Shown piece by piece: positions 10,950 through 21,709 of a stretch of 64,000 bases of DNA; position 1 is the first letter of the stretch; each line of letters begins with the position of its first letter. Source of the DNA: Plantago major. Taxonomy: Eukaryota; Streptophyta; Magnoliopsida; Lamiales; Plantaginaceae. The DNA lies in assembly GCA_026545765.1 (NCBI GenBank), contig CM048841.1:69500217-69564216 (forward strand). The letters run 5' to 3'. Below the pieces are notes generated by a model that saw only the letters and a list, made by a program, of their open reading frames with translations, searched no databases and was not told the origin of the DNA. The position numbers were made by a program, and so were the translations under genes.

Positions 10950-12251
10950 GAACAAGCTCTATTATATGAACTGTAGAGTGATTGCTGGAGATGTATCTGT
11001 TGCTAGTATAAATGATACAGAGTTATGGCATGGGAGAATGGCTCATGTTAGTGAGAAAGGCTTGATTGAATTGCAGAAGATGCAAGTATTTGATTCTAGT
11101 AAAATTGAGAAGCTCAAAATATGTGAGCAATGCATTATGGGTAAATCTAAGAGAAACCCTTCCCAACTGGTATTCATACAAGTGAAGCTCCCCTAGATTA
11201 CATTCACTCAGATCTATGGGGACCTACTAAAGTGTAGACAAATGGTGGAGGTAGGTATTTCATGTCTCTAATAGATGACTACACCAGAAGAGTTTGGGTG
11301 TATGTGTTAAAGAGTAAGAGTGATGCTTTCTCAAAGTTTAAAGAGTGGTGTGCAGAAGTTGAAAATGAGAAAAGCCTGAAAGTTAAGGTGTTAAGGACTG
11401 ACAATGGTCTAGAGTTCTTATTAGGTGAATTTAATAATTTCTGCAGTGAGAAAGGTATAAAGAGACCTAGAACAATACCTGGTACCCCACAACAAAATGG
11501 GCTTGTTGAAAGAATGAATAGAACTCTGCTAGAAAGAACAAGATGCATCATGTTTCAGGCAGGTGTTCCTAAATCATTTTGGGGAGAAGCTATAACTACT
11601 GTGTGTTGCTTAGTGAACAAAACCCCTTCATTTGCTATACAGATGAAAAAACCAGATGAAATGTGGTATGGAGGTGTTAAAGATTACTCTCACTTAAGGG
11701 TATTTAGTTGTTTAGCCTATGTGCATGTCAGACAGGACAAACTTGAGCCCAGGGCACTCAAGTGTATATTTGTGGGTTATCCTAAAGGAGTGAAATGCTA
11801 TAAACTCTGGTGTATTGAGAGAAACTCTCAGAAAGTCATCATTAGTAGGGATGTCATGTTTGAAAAGTTTATATTCCCATATAAAAATTATGACCATCAC
11901 CTCACTACTGATATGCACACTTTCAAGGATTCTGAGATTGAGGTGGAGCTCATGAGAGTTAACAATCATGCAAGAGAGAACCATGAAGTTGTGAATGATT
12001 TCCATACTCAACAGGATTTAAGTGATATTGATCAGCCTAACACTTCACTTGAAAATGAAGCATCTCAGAGTTCACCTATCAGGAATAATACAGCTCAGAG
12101 GTCTCCTATCAGGAATAATGTGTCTCAGAGCCCAACTACAACATCTAGTACTTCTGTACCTGAAAAACAAGCACCTGAAATAACTCAACCAGTTGCAAGG
12201 AGGAGAAATTACACTAGAAGGAAGGTGGCACTTGTTGTGACAGATGAATAA
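10950..12251 (+). pseudogene. Copia integrase (GAG pre-integrase plus catalytic core), frame-broken
   Basis: The frame resumes right after the hAT duplication. The HHCC zinc domain is visible (LWHGRMAHVSEKG ... CEQCIMGKSKR, about 11020-11150). A frameshift near 11155 and a TAG at 11235-11237 follow. The catalytic core then reads SLIDDYTRRVWVYVLKSK, LRTDNGLEF and TPQQNGLVERMNR, supplying the D-D-E residues of retroviral-type integrases. The C-terminal tail is Ser/Pro rich and ends at a stop at 12249-12251, after which the frame changes again. Confidence 0.9.
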
Positions 12252-12304
12252 GGAACTTTCAACTGACAAGAGATAGGGAGAAGAGACATCACAAGGCAAC
12301 AGAC

Positions 12305-13943
12305 ATGTATGGTTACAGTAATCTAGTGACATTTTCTTTAAGTACTTGTCAAGATATTGAATATCAGGAGCCACAGGATTTTAAAGAAGCAAGTACTTGT
12401 GCTCACAAGCAAGTGTGGATGGTTGCTATGCAGGAGGAGTTACTATCTCTTGAGAAGAACAAAACATGGGAATTGGTTACTAAACCACTGAACAAGAGAA
12501 TAGTGAGCTGTAAATGGATATACAAGAGGAAGATTGAGGTTACTACTACAGAACAAGTGAGGTATAAAGCTAGACTTGTTGCTAGAGGTTTTACACAGAA
12601 GGAGGGAGTTGACTATAATGACATATTCTCACCTGTTGCTAAGCATACTTCAATAAGACTTCTATTGAGCATTGTAACTCAATTTAATCTGGAACTGCAA
12701 CAACTTGATGTGAAAACAACTTTCATGCATGGTGATCTTGAAGAAACCATTTACATGTCTCAGCCTGAGGGTTTTATTCTACCACAGAATAAAGATAAGG
12801 TATGTTTGTTGAAGAAATCTCTGTATGGGCTTAAACAAAGCCCTAGACAATGGTACATGAAGTTTAGTGAATATATGGAGGAAATTGGTTTCTCTAAATC
12901 ATTATTTGACAGCTGTGTGTATCTAAAGAAAGAAGATTCACATGTCATTACATATCTACTTCTGTATGTAGATGACATGTTGATAGCTAGTAGCAGCATT
13001 GAAGAATTAACTCAGGTGAAGAAGCAACTGAGTAATAGATTTGAGATGAAAGATCTTGGTAATACAAGAAGGATTCTTGGCATGGATATCTACAGAGATT
13101 AGGAAAGCTGGTGTTCTGAAATTGAATCAAGGTGATTATTTAAAGAAAGTTCTTCAGAGGTTCCATATGCATGAATGCAAGTCAAGTAGCATTCCTATAG
13201 CTCAACATTTCAGGCTCTCTCTTGAACACAACCATGAAACACCTGAGCAGGTGGAGTATATGAACAAAATTCCTTATGCAAATTCTATTGGTAGCATAAT
13301 GTATGCTATGGTGTGCAGCAGACCAGATGTGGCATATGCTATAAGTGTTACTAGCAGATATATGTTCAATCCTGGAGAATATCATTGGGATACTATGAAG
13401 TGTATATTGAGATATCTGAAGGGATCTACAGATGTTGGTATAAAGTTTTGCAGAAATGATAAGTGGTCTGAAGATCCTATTTTGGGTTATGTTGATGCAG
13501 ATTATGCTGCAAACTTGGATAATAGAAGATCTCAGTCAGGATATATTTTCTCTCTTGATGGATCAACCATAAGTTGGAAATCAAACTTGCAGAATGTTGT
13601 TGCTTTATCAACAACTGAATCTGAGTATATGGCCATCACAGAAGCAGTGAAAGAAGGCTTATGGTTGAAAGGAATCATCAATGAGTTTGGATTACAACAA
13701 GGAGCTGTTACCATTTTAAGTGACAGTCAAAGTGCTATCTATCTGTCAAAACATGAGATGTTTCATGAAAGGTCCAAACACATTGATGTGAGGTTACATT
13801 TTGTCAGAGATATCATGGAGAAAGGTGAAGTAAAGATCTCAAAAGTGTCAACTGTGGACAATGCAGCAGACATGCTTACTAAGTCTTTGATTCCTTCCAA
13901 ATTCTTTCATTGTTTGAGTTTGGTTGGAGTTTCAAATGAATGA
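12305..13943 (+). pseudogene. Copia reverse transcriptase and RNase H
   Basis: The ORF at 12305-13102 has the copia RT signature (AMQEELLSLEKNKTWELV, QLDVKTTFMHGDLEETIYM, SLYGLKQSPRQWY) and the catalytic YVDD at 12965-12976. A one-base insertion near 13097 ends it. The ORF at 13056-13943 carries on in the restored frame with RNase H (GYVDADYAANLD, ALSTTESEYMA, SDSQSAIYLSKH, ADMLTKSL) to a natural stop. Apart from the single frameshift this half is well kept. A typical polypurine tract and the 3' LTR follow after 100 bases. Confidence 0.92.
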
Positions 13944-14042
13944 GGATTGCCAGTACTGTGTACTAGTGCTACAATCAGGTAATGTGATGGTAGTGAATAA
14001 GATAAAGTGAGTTGTGTTGGTTACTTCTGGTAATCTTCTCAA

Positions 14043-14054
14043 CAAGGTGGAGAT
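14043..14054 (+). promoter_or_regulatory. Polypurine tract of the copia element
   Basis: CAAGGTGGAGAT lies directly before the 3' LTR start. It is the usual plus-strand primer sequence of plant copia elements. Confidence 0.8.
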
Positions 14055-14605
14055 TGTGGAGTTTTGTGATGTTTTCGAATGATTCCAAAAGCACAGGGAC
14101 CAGTTTGCAATTTTCAGAAGTGAGTTTGTTGGTTGTTAACAGAAGTCGGTGTAAAACCGTGTTAAAAAATGTGTTAAGAGTTATGCGCTTTCTTCTCAGC
14201 CGTCAGATGATCTTCAATCTGTTGTGATCGTACGGTTTCTGCTCTCTTGGCCGTTATTCTTCTTCTTCAAGCTATAAAAGCAGAGACAGAAGTTTGTTTC
14301 GTCATCATCATCAAAATTCTCCATAATTCTTCTGATTTGTTTCTCTGAGAGTGAGAGCAGTTATTGTAGCTGATGTTGTGAGTATTGTAGAGTAAATTCG
14401 AGCTATAATTCTTTACAATTTCTCTGTAACAAAACTGTGTAGTTGGAAGAACGAGAAGTTATAAAATCATTGATTCTCTGTGTATATAGATTGAAGTGAT
14501 TCAATCGAACCACGTAAAATTCTATGTGTGTTTATTATTCAATTACGTTTTGTTATCGTTGAAGTAGTTGGTCAATTGAGGCGTAATAGGATCGAATACT
14601 TAACA
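14055..14605 (+). repeat. 3' LTR of the copia element
   Basis: This is the counterpart of 3697-4246, with the same ends and TATAAA at 14274-14279. The target duplication ACTAG follows at 14606-14610. Confidence 0.93.
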
Positions 14606-14610
14606 ACTAG

Positions 14611-14964
14611 AAATTAGAAACTGGAACCTATGGGTAGTTGCGGAGCTTCTTGGTCGACTCTTCTCTGCGGGTCTACGAATCCGACGCCGACGCCTCTGTT
14701 AACGGATCTCTATCAGTTCACCATGGCCTATGCTTATCGGAAAGCTAGCAAGCCCAACGAACGAGCTGTGTAAGCCCGATGGATCTTGAGAGATCCGGAC
14801 GGAACTGCAACGAGGCGGACAAAACTCGCCTCGGAGAAAACTCACAACGGACCGCCGGAGCGGAAGAAGCTCCAACACAAAATGGGCGAACGGGGCGGAC
14901 AGAGCTGCTCCGGACAACACAAACTTCGAGTTTGATGTCCCAGAAAAGCTCCGAGCACTCCGAA
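14611..14964. other. Non-coding stretch between copia and TRIM
   Basis: No supported gene. GC content is higher than in the right half of the window and the sequence shares GATCCGGAC-type words with the LARD interior. It is probably remnant retrotransposon sequence. Confidence 0.35.
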
Positions 14965-15583
14965 TGTAACATCCCGCATCGGTTAAAAATGCAAACCACC
15001 ACTCTTCTTTGGTATGAGGCCTTTTGGGAATACCAAAAATAAATCTGTGCGGGCTCCAGCCCAAAGCGGGCAATATCATACCGAGACGTGGGTGAGACAG
15101 TCATGAGTAACATCGTCGGCCCGTTGGGCCGGGTCTTGGCCCATTAGTGGCCGGGTCGTTACAAGTGGTATCAGAGCGGGATGATCCAGAACTGCTGGAA
15201 CTAAGTGCCATGCTGGGCAAAGTGCTACATCGTATGGGCGGTGGGAGCAACCTCTTGAGCCCGTAGGGGCCACATCTAGAATCCTGCACGGCAGGATGAT
15301 CTCGGGACCAATTTTAAACCATGAAAGCTCGACGAGGACGTCGAGCCCTTAAGGGGGATAGATGTAACATCCCACATCGGTTAAAAACGGTTGTGGTGAA
15401 TGGTATATATGCAAACCACCACTCTTCTATGGTATGAGGCCTTTTGGGGATACCAAAAATAAATCCGTGCAGGCTCCGACCCAAGGCGGACAATATCATA
15501 CCGAGACGTGGGTGGGACAGTCAAGAGTAACCTCGTCCGCCCGTTTGGCTGGGTCTCGGCCCATTAGTGGCCGGGTCGTTACA
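14965..15583 (+). mobile_element. TRIM (terminal-repeat retrotransposon in miniature)
   Basis: Two direct repeats (14965-15163 and 15363-15583) begin TGTAACATCCC and end GGGTCGTTACA. The short interior starts with AGTGGTATCAGAGCGGG (initiator methionine tRNA primer site, about 15164-15180) and ends with the purine tract AAGGGGGATAGA. Flanks CCGAA (14960-14964) and CCAAA (15584-15588) look like a target duplication with one change. The left LTR lacks about 22 bases present in the right one. The LTR wording resembles Cassandra-type TRIMs, but I see no 5S-rRNA-like part. Non-coding; it would need proteins from an autonomous element. Confidence 0.85.
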
Positions 15584-15588
15584 CCAAA

Positions 15589-15947
15589 CTTGAGAAACTC
15601 GGAACTATAGTAGATCCAAAATTGGAACAGAGCACTTCGACTAAGTAGTGAACTAGCGCTCGAATTGTGAACCCAGATCCGGACTGAGCAGCGGAAGAAG
15701 CAAAGTAAAATGGCAATTCGGGCAGAAGAATGAAGAAGCAAATCCGTAACTCAGATCTAGACCAGATCAGTTTCGACGCACAACCTCGAAGCAACAACGC
15801 ACCTTGGACTGAGATGGCGAATCCGAGCCGGGCCAATGTCACACCTAAAAATCTTGCAACAAAGAAGCAAAGCTCAGAACAGAGCTAAACTTCGGATTGT
15901 GTTGGAGTATTAATATAAATGACTAGATTCCACACCTCTCTATAAGT
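15589..15947. other. Non-coding stretch with LARD-like words
   Basis: No gene. The complement of about 15665-15690 shares a near-identical stretch (CTGCTCAGTCCGGATCT) with the LARD interior near 32940, in reverse orientation. Confidence 0.4.
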
Positions 15948-15962
15948 TCAAGCTCAATCCAC

Positions 15963-17151
15963 TCCCTGTGTTTTCTTGGGTTATCCCGATAATTATCGTG
16001 GCTATAAGTGTTTTGATTTATCAAACAATAAAATCATAATCTGCCGACATGTGCAATTTGATGAAACCATCTTCCCTTTTGCCAAGATCTCTCAACCTAG
16101 TACCGGGGATTATGATTTTATGAATGATGGTGTTTCACCTTATCTTCTTCATCAAACCCGACAGCCACCACCCTCTTCTCCTACAGCTCATCCCTTCGTA
16201 CATTCTCTTGTGGCCCGCTCTCCGACCTCGCGCTCCCCTGCAGGCAGAACGTTTGCGGCAACATCCCCTCCGAACCCCTCTCCAATTCGGCCGAGACCAC
16301 CTCCTGTCCCATTTGAACGGCCTGTTACCCGCAGCCAACATGGTATCTTTAAGCCAAATACCATATTTGACCCATCCGGAGCTCATACTACCACGGTTAC
16401 GAGATCTCCTCTTCCCCGTAACCCTGTGGCTGCCTTATGTGACCCGAATTGGAAATTAGCTATGGCTGACGAATATGATGCTCTTATTAAGAATAAGACG
16501 TGGGATTTGGTACCCCGCCCTCCTGGAGTTAATGTAATTCATTCTATGTGGATTTTTACTCATAAAATAAAATCTGATGGTTCGTGTGAGAGGCATAAAG
16601 CCCGTCTTGTAGGTGATGGTCAAACTCAGCGTGTTGGTATTGATTGTGGAGAGACCTTCAGTTCGGTGGTGAAGCCAGTAACGATTTGTACCGTACTTAG
16701 TCTTGCCTTATCGAAGCACTGGTCGATTCATCAGTTAGATGTGAGTAATGCATTTTTGCATGGGGATCTCAAGGAAACAGTTTGTATGCATCAGCCTATG
16801 GGATTTCGAGATCAAGTACATCCCGATTATGTCTGTTTACTGCCTAAATCTCTTTATGGGCTCAAACAAGCCCCTCGGGTGTGGTACAAACGATTTGCTG
16901 ATTTTGTTTCTTCCATTGGTTTCACTAACAGTAAATCGGATACTTCCTTGTTTCTCTACAAACACGGGTCGGATATGGCATATCTATTGCTCTACGTTGA
17001 TGACATTATTTTGACGGCTTCTTCTGAGGATCTCTGCAAATCTATAATGGCTCGTCTCCACTCCGAGTTTGCTATGAAGTATTTGGGTTTCTTGAATTAT
17101 TTTCTCGACATTGGTGTGACTCGACACAAAGGTAGGCTGTTTTTGTCCTAA
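15963..17151 (+). pseudogene. Copia integrase C-terminus and reverse transcriptase
   Basis: The frame enters at FLGYPDNYRGYKCFDLSNNK, the integrase C-terminal block, passes a Pro/Ser-rich linker and gives the RT ([50 protein letters not shown]) with the catalytic YVDD near 16990-17010. It ends at a stop at 17149. About 390 codons stay open, so decay is limited. The segment from about 15948 to 16976 is repeated in inverted orientation at 18092-19125. Confidence 0.9.
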
Positions 17152-17154
17152 CAA

Positions 17155-17957
17155 AAAATACGCTGAGGGCATAATTGATCGAGCAGGCATGCATTCATGT
17201 AAGCCATGTCAGACTCCTGTTGACACAAAGCCGAAAGTGAGTGCCAACCTCGATGCTCCGTATGCCGATCCAATGCATTACCACAGCCTTGCGGGTGCTC
17301 TGCAGTATCTAACATTTATGCGGCCGGATATTTCCTATGCAGTTCAGCAGGTTTGTCTCCATATGCATGACCCTCGGGATGAACATATGAACGCTCTCAA
17401 GCATATCATCCGGTATGTCCAAGGTACTCTTCATCTTGGTTTACATCTTTCTCCTTCGTCTCGATTACTGATCTTGTATCCTATACGGATACTGATTAGG
17501 GAGGCTATCCCGATACTCGACGATCCACCTCAGGGTATTGTGTATTTTTGGGTGACAACTTGATCTCATGGTCGTCAAAACGGCAGCCTACACTTTCTCG
17601 ATCTAGTGCTGAGGCGGAATACAGGGGAGTTGCCAACGTTGTCTCGGAGTCTTGTTGGCTTCGTAATCTTCTCCTTGAGCTCCATTGTCCCATACGTAAG
17701 GCAACGATGGTATACTGCGACAATGTGAGTGCTATCTATCTTTCTGGAAATCCCATTCAACACAGCATACGAAGCACATTGAAATGGATATTCATTTTGT
17801 TCGAGAAAAAGTTGCGCGGGGTGAGGTTCGCGTTCGTCATGTGCCTTCTCGGTATCAGATTGCGGATATTTTCACTAATGGTTTGCCCCTTGTATTGTTT
17901 GACGATTTCCGGACCAGTCTTAACGTTCGAGATCCTCCCGTTTCAACTGCGGGGGAG
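17155..17957 (+). pseudogene. Copia RNase H region, frame-broken
   Basis: ORF 17189-17563 has the RT-RNase H connection (PYADPMHYHSLAGALQYLTF). ORF 17548-17982 continues in another frame with RNase H ([39 protein letters not shown]) and loses frame again after about 17770. The end of the domain and the purine tract directly precede the LTR at 17958. Confidence 0.85.
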
Positions 17958-18091
17958 TGATAGATTACGAAATATTCTCTAGATATTTTGTATTTACTGT
18001 TGTATATCTTTAGTATATCTCTTAGCCTAATTATTAGGAATGTACTTTGTATATATTGAACCCCGGTGGTAATGAGAAAGGTCACGGAATT
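17958..18091 (+). repeat. Partial 3' LTR of the plus-strand copia fragment
   Basis: It starts TGATAGATTACG after the purine tract and runs 134 bases. It stops without a CA end, where the minus-strand fragment begins. Confidence 0.65.
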
Positions 18092-19338
18092 ATATTCGAC
18101 CCGTGTTTGTAGAGATATAAGGAAGTATCCGATTTACTGTTAGTGAAACCAATGGAAGAAACAAAATCAACAAACCGTTTGTACCATGCCCGAGGGGTTT
18201 GTTTGAGCCCATAAAGAGATTTGCGCAGTAAACTGACTTAATCGGGATGTACTTGATCTCGAAATCCCATAGGCTGATGCATATAAACCGTTTCCTAGAG
18301 ATCCCCATGCAAAAACGCATTACTCACATCTAATTGATGAATCGACCAGTGCTTCGATAAGGCAAGACTAAGTACGGTATGAATCGTTGCTGGCATCCCC
18401 ACCGGACTGAAGGTCTCTCCACAATCAATACCAACACGCTGAGTTTTACCATCACCTACAAGACGGGCCTTATGCCTCTCAAACGAACCATCAAATTTTA
18501 TTTTATGAGTAAAAATCCACATAGAATGAATTACATTAACTCCAGGAGGGCGGGGTACCAAATCCCACGTCTTATTCTTAATAAGAGCATCATATTCGTC
18601 AGCCATAGCCAATTTCCAATTCGGGTCACGTAAGGCAGCCACAGGATTACGGGGAAGAGGAGATCTCGTAACCGTGGTAGTATGAGCTTCGGATGGGTTA
18701 AATATGGTATTTGGCTTAAAGATACCATGTTGGCTGCGGGTGAAAGGCCGTTCAAATGGGACAGGAGGTGGTCTCGGCCGAATTGGAGAGGGGTTCGGAG
18801 GGGATGTTGCCGCAACCGGTCTGCCCGCAGGGGAGCGCGAGGCCGGAGAGCGGGCCACAGGAGAATGTACGAAGGGGGGGGGGGAGCCGTAGGAGAATAG
18901 GGTGGTGGCTATTGGGTTTGATGAAGAAGATAAGGTGAAACACCATCATTCAAAAAATCATAATCCCCGGTACTAGGTCGAGAGATCTTGGCAAAAGGGA
19001 AGATGGTTTCATCAAATTGCATGTCGGCAGATTATGATTTTATTGTTTGATAAATCAAAACACTTATAGCCACGATGATTATCGGGATAACCCAAGAAAA
19101 CACAGGGAGTGGATCGAGCTTGTAATTTGTGAATGGTGGTGGATGGGATAAGAGGATTACACAAGCACCCGAAAACCCGAATGTGTGGATAAGAGGGAAC
19201 CTGGTTGTATAAAATTTGAAGAGGAGACACAAGGGCAAGTAGTGTACTGGGAAGGATATTCAAAAGATGGGTTGCCATATGAAGCGCATGATGCCAAAAA
19301 GAGTGTGGTAAAGAGGCATGAATAAGTAATGTGCGCAT
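18092..19338 (-). pseudogene. Copia integrase C-terminus and N-terminal half of RT
   Basis: ORF 19012-19338 reads ASLPHSFWHHALHMATHLLN to the block VFLGYPDNHRGYKCFDLSNN, the end of integrase. The frame breaks near 19000-18860. ORF 18295-18858 continues with the Pro-rich linker and RT to [15 protein letters not shown] further shift leads to the SLYGLKQ block, and the copy ends before the YVDD catalytic motif. A poly-G run lies at 18876-18885, near the frame break. Confidence 0.85.
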
Positions 19339-19355
19339 GATATTATTAATGGATC

Positions 19356-20299
19356 TTATTTTTCGTTCGGCTTTCCCGTTTTGTGAGGAGGTCTACGGGC
19401 ATGAGAAACGAAAGGAAATTCCATGGGACTTACAGAATTGCCGAAGAGAGGCATTATCAAACTCCCCCCATTATCACATTGTATTGTTTTGATATCTCGT
19501 TCAAACTGGGTACGAATATGAGCTTGGAATTTAGTAAATATGGAGAATACTTGTGATTTATTAGCAATGGGAAAAGTCCACAAGTATTTCGAATAATCAT
19601 CCAAAAAAGCACATAATAACGATGTCCCGAAGAACTCAAAACGGGAGAGGTCCAAAGATCACTATGAATAATATCAAAAGGCATGAATATATTAGAAGTT
19701 GAAGGAACAAAAGGCAATCGAATATGTTTTCCAAGTACACAAGATTGACAAGTAATAGACTTAGATGGACTAGTACAAGTAATCAACTTATTTTGCCTAA
19801 GAGTAGATAAAACGGAGTCTCCCGGGTGACCTAAACGGTCATGCCAAAGAGTAGAAGCAAGCAAAACTGTAGAAGGATGCGACCTGGTGGAAAAAGAGGC
19901 TGGAGGCGGCCTGATGGTAGTGATTGGGTAGAGAGGGCTGGTACTACTACATCTCATGAGACGTCTCCCCGTCTGTAAATCATGCACAGAAAACCCACAA
20001 GGATCAAACACTACTGACACATTATTATCAGCTGTAAACTTCCGATCTGACACTAAATTTTTAATAAGAGTCGGAGTAAGTAAGTCATGTTTGAGAGATA
20101 AAGGTGGGTTTGGGGAAGGTAATACGGTATGTCCGTAACCACGAATTGGAATTGTCTGACCGCTACCAATTGTAACACCATTATCTTTGCTCATATTAAC
20201 ATAAGACGAGAGATTACCTTGTGTTGATGTCATGTGAGACGTCGCCCCGGTATCCATATACCAGTTTGGATCTGGTTGAGAAAGAGACATGGTGTGCAT
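19356..20299 (-). pseudogene. Copia protease and integrase N-terminal half
   Basis: ORF 19457-20299 (280 aa) has the protease motif NWYMDTGATSHMTS with catalytic Asp-Thr-Gly near its start. The pre-integrase HHCC domain follows (LWHDRLGHPGDSV ... CQSCVLGKHIRLPF), then the beginning of the catalytic core (FDIIHSDLWTSPVLS). ORF 19356-19655 carries the next core segment in another frame (ALFDD-like LCAFLDDYSKYLW). Frameshifts near 19650 and 19460 break it. Confidence 0.88.
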
Positions 20300-21118
20300 G
20301 GCAGACTCAATATCAGTCGGAGCCCATTGTGACGCTGTAGCATAAGCTTGCTGCTACTGCGTAGGTCGTGATCCCAAAACACCAGGCTTCCGCGGTCCAG
20401 TTTCTCGACCCCAAGGTTGAGTCGGATACGGGCAAGGAGGCATGGCCCCTGGTGTTTGCATCCAAGTTCACCACGGAGGCATGGCCCATGGTGGTTGCAT
20501 CGGACCTTGCTGACCACCACTAGAATTCGAACCCCCTCCACGGTTGTTACCACGTCCAGCACCACCGCCCGGCGTCTGACCTCCACCGCCATTAGGCTTG
20601 CAGTTTTTGTTATTATTGCGGTTCTTGTTGTGCTTGACCTGGAGGAGGCTGATTAGGAACCTCATCAGCGTCGCGATGAGTCACCAGCATCGCATCATCT
20701 GCCGTGGCCTCCCTCATGCTGGTTTCTTCCAAGGCCAATCGATCGAACTTCATAAAAGGGTGGTAGTACCTTTTTGTGGCGAATAACAGAAGCAACTCCC
20801 TTGTAAGCTGGTACGAGACCACCTACCATGTGAAGAACATGACGGTTATTGGAAACCGGAGCACCTACATTCTTGAGTTGGTCGGAAAGTGTTTTGAGGT
20901 GTTGGTAATAGGCAGAAACCGAGGATAAATCCTTCAAGTAAGTATTGTTGAACTCGTGTTCCAAGGAAATAGCACGCGAGTTCTCATTATCCTGAAACAA
21001 ATCGCGAAGACGATCCCATAGAGTCATGGCAGAAACATCGACTTCAATAACGGTGTTCAAGAGGTCTGTCGAAATTGTGGAATAAATCCACTGGACTACA
21101 ACAACATCCAATGTATCC
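20300..21118 (-). pseudogene. Copia Gag, N-terminally truncated
   Basis: ORF 20695-21111 has the gag core (VVVQWIYSTISTDLLNTVIE, LWDRLRDLFQDNENSRAISL, YYQHLKTLSDQLKNVGAPV). ORF 20468-20665 gives the basic, Asn/Gly-rich nucleocapsid tail (KNRNNNKNCKPNGGGGQTPG). A frame change separates them near 20690. Homology stops at about 21118, so the first third of gag is lost. Confidence 0.82.
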
Positions 21119-21709
21119 CTTTCTAAATCTTATTCAAATACTTCACATGTTACTTCAGACCTAGACTACTTGTTCCTTTGTTTTTCTATATTTTTTCTTT
21201 TTCTTTCTTTTTGTGCGTGTGGCTTCCTATTTCTTTTGAGAACCTCATATCATTTCTTTTCACGCATGTGCATGTGGGTTCCTGTTTCTTTTGAGAACTC
21301 AAATCATTTCTTTTCATGAACTCGATCCCTATTTCTTTTGAGGATCTTTTTTTTCATCTTTTCATAAGTACCTAGCATTCTTTTGAGTGCTTACCTTTTT
21401 TTCAAGAGTACTTAGTTTTTTTTTAATTGTACTCGCATTTTTTTTTGAGTGCTTTGGCATTTTTTCAAAGCACTCGCCTTTTAAAGTACCTAGGCTTTTT
21501 TCTTATGGTACCGCCTTTTTTATTTTGGAGCAAGTAGCTAGAAAAAAATTAAAATTGAACCAACAATGGTTACCTTTCAATGGTGCTTTCTTTCACGTCT
21601 CCCCCAAACCAATTCTTTAATCTGGGTTTTATTCTTCTCCTTTTCCCCGAAACCAATTTCTTGAACTTGGTTGGTATCTTTTTCAAATCTTCTTATCAAG
21701 ACTCTCCTC
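21119..21709. other. T-rich non-coding stretch
   Basis: No gene. Long T runs and short direct repeats (CATTTCTTTTCA with TTTCTTTTGAGAAC) fill 21180-21540. TCCTC at 21705-21709 is the left target duplication of the solo LTR that follows. Confidence 0.6.

Larger units (their letters stand above)
3697..14605 (+). mobile_element. Complete Ty1/copia retrotransposon, nested by two later insertions
   Basis: Two similar LTRs (3697-4246, 14055-14605) in the same orientation enclose a primer site, gag, protease, integrase, reverse transcriptase, RNase H and a polypurine tract, in Ty1/copia order. The 5-bp duplication ACTAG at 3692-3696 and 14606-14610 proves both ends. A solo LTR (4294-6341) and a hAT transposon (7568-10941) lie inside, each with its own target duplication. 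Removing them leaves an element of about 5.5 kb, the usual copia size. Stops and frameshifts in gag, integrase and reverse transcriptase make it non-functional. Domain style resembles the Tork/TNT1 group; that lineage call is an inference. Confidence 0.95.
15948..18091 (+). mobile_element. Copia fragment (Ale/Retrofit-like), 5'-truncated, ending in a partial 3' LTR
   Basis: The plus strand carries the integrase C-terminus, reverse transcriptase, RNase H, a purine tract (GCGGGGGAG) and the first part of a 3' LTR from 17958 (TGATAGATTACG). Gag, protease and most of integrase are missing. At about 18091 the sequence passes straight into the minus-strand fragment of the same family, without a full LTR end. 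The two pieces form a large inverted repeat. Confidence 0.88.
18092..21118 (-). mobile_element. Copia fragment of the same family in reverse orientation
   Basis: Read on the minus strand: gag (21118-20300), protease and integrase (20299-19356) and the first half of RT (19338-18092), truncated at both ends without LTRs. Sequence over 18092-19125 matches the plus-strand piece. Both ends are ragged, and the gag start is missing at about 21118. Rearrangement or deletion of two head-to-head insertions is the simplest explanation. Confidence 0.88.

Noticed and set aside
14012-14227. Short ORFs at 3654-3869 and 14012-14227 with the same sequence
   Set aside because: They are the two copies of the copia LTR, not genes.
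14965-15583. TRIM as a true Cassandra element
   Set aside because: The LTR start is similar, but I see no 5S rRNA-like stretch with pol III boxes in the LTRs.
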